Shown: piece after piece, positions 43,342 through 49,497 of the stretch
How positions within the stretch are numbered: the stretch's first letter is position 1
Layout: each line of letters starts with the position of its first letter
Assembly: GCF_016734815.1 (NCBI RefSeq)
Contig: NZ_JAERQF010000040.1
Span: 1 to 49,497, forward strand
Length of the DNA: 49,497 nucleotides
Source of the DNA: Hymenobacter rubidus
Lineage (GTDB): Bacteria; Bacteroidota; Bacteroidia; Cytophagales; Hymenobacteraceae
Direction of reading: 5' to 3'
Made by a program: the position numbers and the translations under genes
Notes under the pieces: generated by a model
What the model was told of the DNA's origin: nothing
Seen by the model: only the letters and a program-made list of their open reading frames with translations
The model's database searches: none

Positions 43342-43499
43342 TTGTTTGTTGTCGGCTGTTCTTTATCAGCGTAAAAGAACGTCATGCCGAGCGCAGCCGA
43401 GGCATCTCGCCTCGCATCGCTCAACGATTGAGTTACTACCACACGCGAGATGCTTCGACTACGCTCAGCATGATGTTCTTTTACCTTGTCAACGGCCAA
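43342..43499. repeat. heptamer arrays (locus H3) enclosing a type A palindrome
   Basis: Left units TTGTTTG, TTGTCGG and CTGTTCT (43342-43362) face right units ttgtcaa and cggccaa (43486-43499), which read TTGGCCG, TTGACAA on the other strand. Between them, 43371-43484 is a type A palindrome with extended ends GTAAAAGAAC and GTTCTTTTAC and arms GTCATGCCGAGCGCAGCCGA / TCGACTACGCTCAGCATGAT. The arrays are more degenerate than at other loci. Confidence 0.7.
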
Positions 43500-43507
43500 C
43501 TAAAAAG

Positions 43508-44185
43508 CTACTCCTGGCGCAGCACGTAGCCCGCCCCGGTCACCGTATGAATGAGTTTGGTGGCAAAGCCGTGGTCCACTTTCTTGCGCAGGTAGCTCAC
43601 GTACACGTCAATCACGTTGCTGCCCGCGTCAAACGACTCATCCCAGCCCTGCTCTGCTATTTCGCCCCGGCTCAGCACGCGGCCGGGGTGGTGCATCAGC
43701 AGCTCTAGCAAGTTGAACTCGCGGGTGGTGAGGCGCAGCGCCTGCCCGGCCCGCGTCACGGTGCGGCTGGGAATGTCGAGCACCACATCGGCAAAAGTCA
43801 GGCGCGAGCCTTTGGGCTGGGCCGCGCTGCCGCGCCGCGTGAGGGCCCGCACCCGCGCCACCAGCTCAGCAAAATCGAAGGGCTTCACCAGGTAGTCATC
43901 GGCCCCGCCGCCAAAGCCTTGCAGCTTGTCGGTGGTGGTGCCCAGAGCGGTGAGCAGCAGCACGGGCACTTGGGTATCCTGCCCCCGAATGGCGGCCAAC
44001 ACCTCCAAACCGCTGCGGTGGGGCAGAATGATGTCCAGAATAATTAAGTCAAAAGGTTGTGTGAGGGCCAGTTGCTGACCCAGCTGGCCATCGGCCGCTA
44101 CCGTTACCTCAAATTGCTCTTCCTCCAGCCCCCGCCGAATGAGGGCCGAAAGCCGGGGGTCGTCTTCAACCAGTAAAATGTTCAT
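43508..44185 (-). CDS. OmpR-family response regulator
   Basis: This 225-residue CusR/CopR-like regulator has a complete receiver: acidic pair in LLVEDD, phospho-acceptor Asp51 in LIILDIILPHRSG, Thr in LLTALG and Lys in DDYLVKPFDF. The winged helix covers about residues 130-224 (TTREFNLLELLMHHPGRVLS; SNVIDVYVSYLRKKVDHGFA; TVTGAGYVLR). Its likely partner is the kinase at 41962-43329. The two are separated by 178 bases of repeat DNA rather than overlapping as such pairs often do. Expression of the pair might therefore be uneven. Confidence 0.95.
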   Translation of the reverse strand: MNILLVEDDPRLSALIRRGLEEEQFEVTVAADGQLGQQLALTQPFDLIILDIILPHRSGLEVLAAIRGQDTQVPVLLLTALGTTTDKLQGFGGGADDYLVKPFDFAELVARVRALTRRGSAAQPKGSRLTFADVVLDIPSRTVTRAGQALRLTTREFNLLELLMHHPGRVLSRGEIAEQGWDESFDAGSNVIDVYVSYLRKKVDHGFATKLIHTVTGAGYVLRQE

Positions 44186-44241
44186 GCTTGGAAAGGGTTA
44201 GGGCCGAACGCGCCCCAAAGGTCGGCGAAGCCGGCGTTTCC

Positions 44242-45678
44242 TCAGCCAGCAGGTGCCGCGCCCTGCGCCGGAAAGCCCACAGTCACGGTCAGCTGCAGTT
44301 TCTCCTCACGGAATGCCAGCTGCAGGCCCAGTCCGTGCGCCAGCCGCCCCGCAATCCAGAGGCCCAGGCCGGTGCCGGGGGCCAGCGGGTCGGCCTGGTA
44401 CCAGGCCGTGGTGAGCTGGGCCAGATGCGCGCCTAACGGAGCCGCCAGCTCATTTTCCAGGCTAATAACCGGCCCCTTGTCAGCACCTGCCTGCAGCCGG
44501 AGCGTGACGCCGGTGCCGGGCCGAGCGTGCTTGCGGGCGTTGTCGAGCAGGTTGAGCAGCAGGGTGGTAAGCTGGTCAGCATCGGTGCCAACGGTGAGGC
44601 GGGCGGCGGGGGTTTCCTCATCGGGCAGCACAATGGTGAGGGCCCGGCCCGCCGCCCGGAAGCGCGGCAGCTCCCGGTCGGCCAGCAGTAGAAGCAGCTC
44701 ATCCAGGGCCACCGGGCGGCGGGTGGGCGGGGGGGCGGTGTCGCTGCCCAGCCGGCCCACCAGCAGGAAATCATCCACGAGGCGACCTAGCCGAGCCAGC
44801 TCGGCATCATGGCCGGCCAGGGCGGCGCGGGTGGCGGGCGGCAGGGCCGGGTCGCGCCCGCTCACGTCGAGGCCGGTTTGCAGGGTGGCCAGCGGCGTGC
44901 GCAGCTCGTGGGCGGCGGCGGCCAGAAAATTGGCCTGTGCCGTGGCCTGCCCGCGCAGGCGGTCCAGTAGCTGGTTAAGGGTTTCGGCCAGTTCCTGCAG
45001 CTCATCGCCGGTAGCTGGCACGGGCAGCGGCGCAATATCCTGGGCCTGCTGAATGCGGCGGGCCTGGGCCGCCATGCGCCGCAGTGGCCGCAATACCGCT
45101 CCGGCCACCAGCAGGGCCAGTGCTCCCGCCAGGGCCGCGCTGCCCAGCAATCCGAGCAGCAGCGTGCGCCGCACCCGCGCCAGGGCCGTTTCGAGGGGGG
45201 CGGCGGGGTGGGCCAGCCACAGAATAAGGCGGCCGGTGGGAGCCGCTTCCTCGGCCCCCAGACCGGGCGCGGCGGCGGCGCGGGCCACCGCCACCACCCG
45301 CCGCTGGCCCAGCTCGGTGCCCGGCGCGGCCGGATGCGGCAGGCGGGCCGTATCGGCTGCCGGCCACCGGGCCGAGCGGAAAAGCTCCCGCGCTGGCTGG
45401 CCGGGTTCGTCAAACACCAGGCGCATCACCTCGCCAGCTTGGTCGGGCAGGGGCAGGGTGGGCAGCGGGTCGAGGCTGACGCGGCTTAGGAGCTGGCTGG
45501 CCCGCAGGCGCAGGCGGTCATCATCGGCGCGGGCCAGCTGGTGGCCCAGGCTGCGATACTGGTAGCCGCCCGCCACCAGCGTAGCCAGCCCAAACACCAG
45601 CCCAAATACCAGTAACAGCTGCCCACGCAGGCCCAGCCGGAACCGGCGCGGGGTGGGTAAGGCAGGAGAGGTGGTCAT
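44242..45678 (-). CDS. sensor histidine kinase with an atypical ATP-binding G1 box
   Basis: This 478-residue membrane kinase has a first helix (QLLLVFGLVFGLATLVAGGY), a periplasmic region with several Pro/Ala-rich stretches, a second helix (LLGLLGSAALAGALALLVAG) and HAMP (RPLRRMAAQARRIQQAQDIA). The phospho-acceptor is His257 in AAHELRTPLAT. The N box LLNLLDNARKHARPG and G2 box PGTGLGLWIAG are clear. Where the G1 box DxGxG is expected the sequence reads VISLENELAAPLGAHLAQLT, so the usual Asp and Gly residues are missing. Some kinases tolerate this, but activity may be altered. The regulator at 46020-46712 is the likely partner by order; the one at 43508 lies 56 bases downstream and could also be served. 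Confidence 0.93.
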   Translation of the reverse strand: MTTSPALPTPRRFRLGLRGQLLLVFGLVFGLATLVAGGYQYRSLGHQLARADDDRLRLRASQLLSRVSLDPLPTLPLPDQAGEVMRLVFDEPGQPARELFRSARWPAADTARLPHPAAPGTELGQRRVVAVARAAAAPGLGAEEAAPTGRLILWLAHPAAPLETALARVRRTLLLGLLGSAALAGALALLVAGAVLRPLRRMAAQARRIQQAQDIAPLPVPATGDELQELAETLNQLLDRLRGQATAQANFLAAAAHELRTPLATLQTGLDVSGRDPALPPATRAALAGHDAELARLGRLVDDFLLVGRLGSDTAPPPTRRPVALDELLLLLADRELPRFRAAGRALTIVLPDEETPAARLTVGTDADQLTTLLLNLLDNARKHARPGTGVTLRLQAGADKGPVISLENELAAPLGAHLAQLTTAWYQADPLAPGTGLGLWIAGRLAHGLGLQLAFREEKLQLTVTVGFPAQGAAPAG

Positions 45679-45766
45679 TCAAATAGAAGTAAATCGTACA
45701 ACAAAACGTCATGCCTCACGACGCGAAGCATTCCAAGCTCTAATAAGCTATTTGAGCTAACAGAAA

Positions 45767-45857
45767 CGGTCATGCTGAGCTTGTCGAAGCATCTCTACCG
45801 GGGGACTAATTCATTTGCTGTTGCGGTAGAGATGCTTCGACAAGCTCAGCATGACGT
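45767..45857. repeat. type A palindrome in the kinase/regulator gap
   Basis: Arms GGTCATGCTGAGCTTGTCGA and TCGACAAGCTCAGCATGACG flank an AT-rich loop, with AAGCATCTCTACC / GGTAGAGATGCTT inside. A degenerate half copy lies at about 45706-45732 (GTCATGCCTCACGACGCGAA). The sequence AATTTTCCTATATGCTCTAA (45865-45884) matches the terminal repeat of the element at 46747, so this copy may be the worn remains of the same compound element. Confidence 0.85.
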
Positions 45858-45929
45858 TCTGAGGAATTTTCCTATATGCTCTAAGAAACTGTTTGCGTTA
45901 GTCGTTTTGCTTGATTTTACCAATGTATG

Positions 45930-45993
45930 AGACGTGAGACATGAAATTGATTCAGCCGCTTTTCTCGTGTCTAACGTCTCGTGTCTCTTGTCT
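45930..45993. repeat. inverted heptanucleotide arrays, locus H4
   Basis: Left array: AGACGTG, AGACATG (45930-45943). Right array, opposite direction: cgtgtct, aacgtct, cgtgtct, cttgtct (45966-45993), reading AGACAAG, AGACACG, AGACGTT, AGACACG on the other strand. The spacer is 22 bases. The right array ends 26 bases from the stop of the regulator gene at 46020. Confidence 0.82.
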
Positions 45994-46019
45994 AAAATAA
46001 AAGTCTGCTGCCGTAGCCC

Positions 46020-46712
46020 TCAGCCTGCCGTACCCGGTTCGCGTAGTCGGTAGCCTTGGCCAATCACCGTTTCCAGCAGCGCCGGGGCCGGCGCAAAGTC
46101 CCTGTCAAGCTTGCGGCGGAGCTGCGAAACGTGCACTTCAATCACATTGGAGCCCATGTCGTAGTCCACGTCCCATACTTTTTCAGCGAGGCGGGTTTTG
46201 CTCACCACGCGGCCGGCATTGCGCAGCAATAGCTCCAGCACGGCAAATTCCCGGTTGGTGAGCGTGATGGTTTTGCCGGCACGGGTCACCACCCGGCCCA
46301 GCGGGTCGAGCACGAGGTCGGCCAGGTGCAGGGCGTCGGCCCCGGCGGGCCCGGCCGTTTTGCGCCCGATGATGTGCAGCCGGGCCAGCAGCTCATCAAA
46401 GGCAAAAGGCTTGCGCAGGTAGTCCACCGCGCCGGCTTCCAGGCCCGTCACCACGTGCCGCGTGTCGGTGAGGGCACTGAGGATGATAACGGGCGTTTGG
46501 ATGCCGAATTCGCGCAGGTTGCGCAGCACGTCGAGGCCACTTTGGCCGGGCAGCATCAGGTCGAGCAGCACCGCGTCGTAGGGGGTGGTGGCGGCACGCT
46601 CCAGGCCTTCGGGGCCGGTGGCGGCTACCTCGGCCACATGCCCGGCCTGCACCAGCCCTTGCTGAATGAATCCCGCCAGGCGGGCTTCGTCTTCGACAAT
46701 GAGAATGCGCAT
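46020..46712 (-). CDS. OmpR-family response regulator
   Basis: This 230-residue CusR/CopR-like regulator has an intact receiver: ILIVEDE, Asp51 in AVLLDLMLPGQSG, the Thr/Ser position replaced by Ser in IILSALTD (an accepted variant), and Lys in VDYLRKPFAF. The winged helix follows from about residue 130 (LTNREFAVLELLLRNAGRVV; GSNVIEVHVSQLRRKLDRDF; VIGQGYRLRE). It is followed after 341 bases of repeat-rich DNA by the kinase at 44242-45678. It is the first gene of the minus-strand two-component cluster and lies downstream of a secreted protein gene. Confidence 0.95.
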   Translation of the reverse strand: MRILIVEDEARLAGFIQQGLVQAGHVAEVAATGPEGLERAATTPYDAVLLDLMLPGQSGLDVLRNLREFGIQTPVIILSALTDTRHVVTGLEAGAVDYLRKPFAFDELLARLHIIGRKTAGPAGADALHLADLVLDPLGRVVTRAGKTITLTNREFAVLELLLRNAGRVVSKTRLAEKVWDVDYDMGSNVIEVHVSQLRRKLDRDFAPAPALLETVIGQGYRLREPGTAG

Positions 46713-46746
46713 GAAAGAGAATGGGAACGGGATTTCAAAAAGTACT

Positions 46747-46902
46747 TAGAGCATGTAGGGAAAGTCTTCAGCCCGTCATGCTGAGCTTGTCGAAGCATCT
46801 CTACCGCGCCATTTGACCCGTTCGACGAAGCGGGAGAGATGCTTCGACAAGCTCAGCATGACGTTCCAATAATATTTCTCCGACTTTCCCTACAAGCTCT
46901 TA
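46747..46902. repeat. TTAGAGC-ended compound element with type A core
   Basis: Outer ends TTAGAGCATGTAGGGAAAGT (from 46746) and GACTTTCCCTACAAGCTCTT (to 46901) form a 19-bp imperfect inverted repeat next to TA. Inside, 46774-46863 is a type A palindrome (CGTCATGCTGAGCTTGTCGA and its partner). The terminal sequence shares TTAGAGC with the type B elements but then differs, so this is a third terminus subtype. It ends 7 bases before the stop of the secreted-protein gene. Confidence 0.82.
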
Positions 46903-46908
46903 TTGTTG

Positions 46909-47757
46909 CTAACGCACCAGGTACTTCACGCCGGCCAGCGTGAGGGTTTCGGCGTGCACTACGCGGAGGGCAGCAGCGGTGCTGGCGCGGGCTTCGCCTG
47001 GGTGGGCAGCGCGCAGGTTGCCGGCAGCCTCCAGGGCCGTTCCCACGGTCAGCTTATCGCCGAGCTGCTCCAGCGCCGTGGGCGGCAGCTGCACCACCGT
47101 CTGGTCGCTCAGCACCACGCCCCGCACGCGGCCTTTCGGGTCGCGCCGCAGCTCCTTAATGGTGCCTTTGGCAGTGGCCGCCGTTTCGGTGGGGGGCGTG
47201 GCGGGTGGCGTGGGGCGGGCATCGTGCACCGTCTGTCCGCCGCTGGCAAGGCTCACGAAGTGGAAGTGGCTGCGGCCATCGGGCCCGGCAGTGCGGAAGC
47301 CCGTAACGGTGGCGGCGCTGCCTGCTTTGGCCGCCGCCAGCAGCTGCTGGCCCAGGTGGCGCGGAAAGCGCACCGTATCGGCGGCGCCGCTCTCGGGACG
47401 CAGCACGAAGGCGTCGTACACCTGCTCGTCGTTGTTGGCCAGGTAGGTGGTCAGGGTGCCGCGCAGGTCACTCAGCACCTGCACCCGGCCGCCACGTTCC
47501 CCTTTAGGGCCGTGCTCGCCTTTGGGGCCGCGGCCTCCGGGGCCATGCGGGCCTTTGGGGCCGTGGGGTGGGCGAGGGCCCTCGGGGCGGTCAGGGCCGT
47601 CGCCGGGGGCGGGCGGCGGCACGGCCGCAGCCTCGGCAGTAGCAGCAGCCTTGGAAGTTTTGGTTTTGACTTTGGTGACGGTTTGGGCTTCGGCTTGGAT
47701 GGTGCCGGCCAGCAGGGCGGCAGCCAGCAGGGCCACCGAATAAAAGGGCTTGTTCAT
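46909..47757 (-). CDS. secreted protein with collagen-like Gly-Pro segment and two repeated beta-domains
   Basis: This 282-residue protein is of unknown function. A signal peptide (SVALLAAALLAGTIQAEAQ) is cut near residue 25. Residues about 50-90 are a collagen-like, strongly basic Gly/Pro/Lys/His stretch (PKGPHGPGGRGPKGEHGPKG). Two related modules of about 60 residues follow: LRGTLTTYLANNDEQVYDAF to ATVTGFR, and AKGTIKELRRDPKGRVRGVV to AAGNLR. Each has a strand pattern, then L-G-x-x-L in an amphipathic helix, like an OB-fold or DUF5666-type domain. The gene precedes the two-component cluster on the same strand. The His-rich segment could bind metal, which would fit the efflux adaptor downstream, but this is a guess. 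Confidence 0.8.
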   Translation of the reverse strand: MNKPFYSVALLAAALLAGTIQAEAQTVTKVKTKTSKAAATAEAAAVPPPAPGDGPDRPEGPRPPHGPKGPHGPGGRGPKGEHGPKGERGGRVQVLSDLRGTLTTYLANNDEQVYDAFVLRPESGAADTVRFPRHLGQQLLAAAKAGSAATVTGFRTAGPDGRSHFHFVSLASGGQTVHDARPTPPATPPTETAATAKGTIKELRRDPKGRVRGVVLSDQTVVQLPPTALEQLGDKLTVGTALEAAGNLRAAHPGEARASTAAALRVVHAETLTLAGVKYLVR

Positions 47758-47902
47758 GGTAAGAGATTCAGGGGGTGAAAAATGGAAGGTGTGTCGGCCA
47801 GCTCCGGTTGCTTTCCGACGCTACAAAATTTCTACTGCCCCCTGAGCCGGGGCTGAACTCCATATTAATTTTTCTTCAGGCCCCGGAGTGGCCGGGCCTC
47901 GC

Positions 47903-48277
47903 TCACCACTTTTTGAAAATGACGTACACGGCCGCCACCAGCAGCACGAACCCCACTACGTGGTTCCAGCCCAGCTTATCGGTCTTGAACACGAACACGG
48001 CGCACAGCGTGAACACCGTGAGCGTAATCACTTCCTGAATAACCTTGAGCTGAAACAGGCTGAACGGCCCGCCATTTTCCTCGAACCCCAGCCGGTTGGC
48101 CGGCACCTGAAAAATGTACTCGAACAGTGCCAGGCCCCAGCTCACCAGGATAACGCCAAATAGCCCCAATTTGGCAAACCAAGCCATTTTCTTGAACAAG
48201 TGCAGGTGCCCGTACCAGGCAAACGTCATGAATAAATTGGAAATGGTGAGTAGGATGAGAGAATAAACGCCTTTCAT
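47903..48277 (-). CDS. DUF486 (DMT-like) small membrane protein
   Basis: This 124-residue inner-membrane protein has four hydrophobic helices and belongs to the DUF486 family, a relative of small drug/metabolite transporters. Family-typical features are NLFMTFAWYGHLHLF near the N-terminus, VSWGLALFEYIFQVPANRLG in the middle and FSLFQLKVIQEVITLTVFTL before the last helix. The start is ATG 48277 (MKGVYSLILL). A longer frame upstream runs through a type A repeat and was rejected. The transported compound is unknown. The gene is divergent from the potassium channel gene, with a palindromic repeat between them. The 145-base gap before the next minus-strand gene end holds nothing recognisable. Confidence 0.92.
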   Translation of the reverse strand: MKGVYSLILLTISNLFMTFAWYGHLHLFKKMAWFAKLGLFGVILVSWGLALFEYIFQVPANRLGFEENGGPFSLFQLKVIQEVITLTVFTLCAVFVFKTDKLGWNHVVGFVLLVAAVYVIFKKW

Positions 48278-48300
48278 GAAGAGGGGAATTAACAGAAAAT

Positions 48301-48404
48301 AAGAACGACCTGCTGAGCTTGTCGAAATGTCTCTACCGCGTAAGCCCTTCAATCGTTGCAATGCAGCAGTAGAGATGCCTCGACAAGCCCGGCAGGTCGT
48401 TCTT
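48301..48404. repeat. type A palindrome between divergent genes
   Basis: Arms AAGAACGACCTGCTGAGCTT (48301) and AAGCCCGGCAGGTCGTTCTT (to 48404) enclose GTCGAAATGTCTCTACC and GTAGAGATGCCTCGAC. GTCATG is replaced by GACCTG here, with compensating change on the other arm. It lies between the divergent DUF486 and channel genes, so it overlaps their promoter region. Confidence 0.88.
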
Positions 48405-48439
48405 TTGCTTTCTCAATTGCATCTCACGGCTTCAGTTCC

Positions 48440-49351
48440 ATGGCTACCCTCGACCCCGGCATTGGCGAGAAGTTCTCGCGCCGCACCAAGCGAGCTATCA
48501 ACCACGACGGTACGTTCAATGTGCGGCGGCGCGGCGGCCCCCACCGTCACGACCCTTACCAATGGCTGATTACCATGGAGTGGTGGCCGTTTATCGGCAT
48601 GGTCGTCACCTTTTTTACGGTGCTCAACGTGGCGTTTGCCTTCGCCTACATTTCCCTGGGCCTCGACGACCTGCCCGGCGTGGCGGCTCCGCACGGCTGG
48701 TGGCAGGACTTTCTCAGCGCCCTGTTTTTCTCCATCCAAACCTTCACCTCCGTTGGCTACGGGCACGTGTACCCCGGCAGCAATGGCACTGGGTTTCTGT
48801 CCAGCGTCGAGGCCTTGGTGGGCGTGCTCACGTTCGCGCTGGCCACGGGCCTGCTCTATGGGCGGTTTTCGCGGCCCACTGCCCGCATTCAGTTCAGCCA
48901 CACGGCCATCATCAGCCGCCGGGCCGATGGCCTGCCGTGCCTGCAGTTCCGCATTGCCAACCAGCGCAACAATATCCTCATCGACCTGCAGGCCCGCGTA
49001 ATACTCAAAAAAACCGACCCGGCTACCAACAACCAGACCTACGCCCTGCTGCCGCTGGAGCGCGATACCATCAGCTTTTTCCCGCTAACCTGGACGCTGG
49101 TGCACGACATTACTGCTAAAAGCCCCCTGCACGGCCTCGGTCCAGCCGACTACGAGCGGCTGGACCTGGAAATTATCATTCAGCTAAAGGGTTACGATGA
49201 CACATTTGCCCAGGATGTGCACGCCCGCAACTCCTACATTCACGACGAAATTGAGTGGCACCGTCGCTTCATCCGGGCCTACGAGGTGGCCGAAGACGGC
49301 ATCGTAGAGGTCAATCTGGACCAACTGCACCTGACGGAAGCGCTGGCTTAA
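48440..49351 (+). CDS. Kir-type (KirBac) inward-rectifier potassium channel
   Basis: This 303-residue tetrameric inner-membrane channel has a slide helix and basic N-terminus (RRRGGPHRHDPYQWLITMEW) and first transmembrane helix (FIGMVVTFFTVLNVAFAFAY). Then come a pore helix, the selectivity filter TSVGYG (Thr103 to Gly108) followed by HV where many channels have DM, and the second helix (SSVEALVGVLTFALATGLLY). A cytoplasmic immunoglobulin-like Kir domain follows from about residue 152 (RPTARIQFSHTAIISRRADG; DLQARVILKK; TWTLVHDITAKSPLHGL). The start is ATG 48440 (MATLDPGIGEKF); an upstream extension crosses a repeat. It sets potassium permeability or membrane potential. Confidence 0.95.
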   Translation: MATLDPGIGEKFSRRTKRAINHDGTFNVRRRGGPHRHDPYQWLITMEWWPFIGMVVTFFTVLNVAFAFAYISLGLDDLPGVAAPHGWWQDFLSALFFSIQTFTSVGYGHVYPGSNGTGFLSSVEALVGVLTFALATGLLYGRFSRPTARIQFSHTAIISRRADGLPCLQFRIANQRNNILIDLQARVILKKTDPATNNQTYALLPLERDTISFFPLTWTLVHDITAKSPLHGLGPADYERLDLEIIIQLKGYDDTFAQDVHARNSYIHDEIEWHRRFIRAYEVAEDGIVEVNLDQLHLTEALA

Positions 49352-49360
49352 CGGACAATA

Positions 49361-49497
49361 AGCGGTGAGCGGTGAGCGAAAGAAGGTCATGCTTCGGCTG
49401 CGCTCAGCATGACGTTCTTTCGCTCACCGCTCACCGCTCACCGCTCACCGCTCACCGCTCACCGCTCACCGCTCACCGCTCACCGCTCACCGCTCAC
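49361..49497. repeat. inverted heptanucleotide arrays (locus H5) with an expanded right arm
   Basis: Left array: AGCGGTG twice (49361-49374), then AGCGAAAGAA. Right array: eleven perfect copies of CGCTCAC from 49421 to the window edge at 49497, so its end is not seen. Between them, about 49385-49413, is a shortened type A palindrome (GTCATGCTTCGGCTGCGCTC, then AGCATGAC). The unequal copy number suggests replication slippage on one arm. The array begins 9 bases after the channel gene. Confidence 0.95.

Noticed and set aside
48301..48439. N-terminal extensions of both the DUF486 and the Kir channel genes
   Set aside because: Both extensions translate the type A palindrome between them. Family N-termini match the internal ATGs at 48277 and 48440.
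49421..49497. CRISPR-like repeat array at the window end
   Set aside because: Units are 7 bp without unique spacers and the array is contiguous, so it is a simple tandem repeat and not a CRISPR.

Overview
The window looks like chromosomal DNA of a GC-rich member of the Bacteroidota, most likely Hymenobacter or a close relative (order Cytophagales). This rests on a giant secreted protein with a type IX secretion (T9SS) sorting domain, a TamL/TamB pair in the Bacteroidota lipoprotein arrangement, a short Crp/Fnr regulator of the Bacteroidota kind, promoter motifs resembling TAnnTTTG, and high GC with scattered AT-rich intergenic islands. No rRNA, tRNA, CRISPR array, prophage or replication origin was seen.

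Layout. 0.1-5.1 kb: a LacI regulator, a small secreted coiled-coil protein, NADP isocitrate dehydrogenase (icd), and a Crp/Fnr regulator followed by a membrane protein, with an FNR-type palindrome between the last two. 5.3-13 kb: a GH9 glucanase, a LysR regulator next to a YeiH-type sulfate exporter, a small Cys/His protein behind an AT-rich promoter region, a GT-C mannosyltransferase-like membrane protein and a YghO-like acyltransferase. 13.4-21.3 kb: tamB and tamL on the minus strand. 21.4-24.2 kb: a DPE2-type 4-alpha-glucanotransferase with two starch-binding domains. 24.9-33.2 kb: a 2761-residue T9SS-exported surface protein with eleven DUF11-like repeats and a glycine-rich insert. 33.3-34.7 kb: a decayed IS3-type insertion sequence. 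34.9-40 kb: a thioredoxin-reductase-like flavoprotein, an ECF sigma factor, an alpha/beta hydrolase and a patatin-barrel protein. 40.2-46.7 kb: two response regulator/kinase pairs, a short RND adaptor and a response regulator with a degenerate receiver. 46.9-49.4 kb: a secreted collagen-like protein, a small DUF486 membrane protein and a Kir-type potassium channel.

The most unusual content is between the genes. Two kinds of dispersed structure recur. (1) Palindromic, MITE-like elements end in TTAGAG-type terminal repeats at TA dinucleotides and carry exchangeable palindromic cores. They nest inside one another; one interrupts the IS3 transposase and one appears to supply a stop codon. (2) At five loci, inverted arrays of 7-bp tandem repeats are present. 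The heptamer sequence differs at each locus while the period and head-to-head symmetry are kept. One pair lies over the tamB/tamL junction, where it places an ATG in every unit and encodes the hydrophobic core of the TamL signal peptide. These two systems, and the phospho-site-less regulator joined to a truncated efflux adaptor, are the best candidates for new biology.
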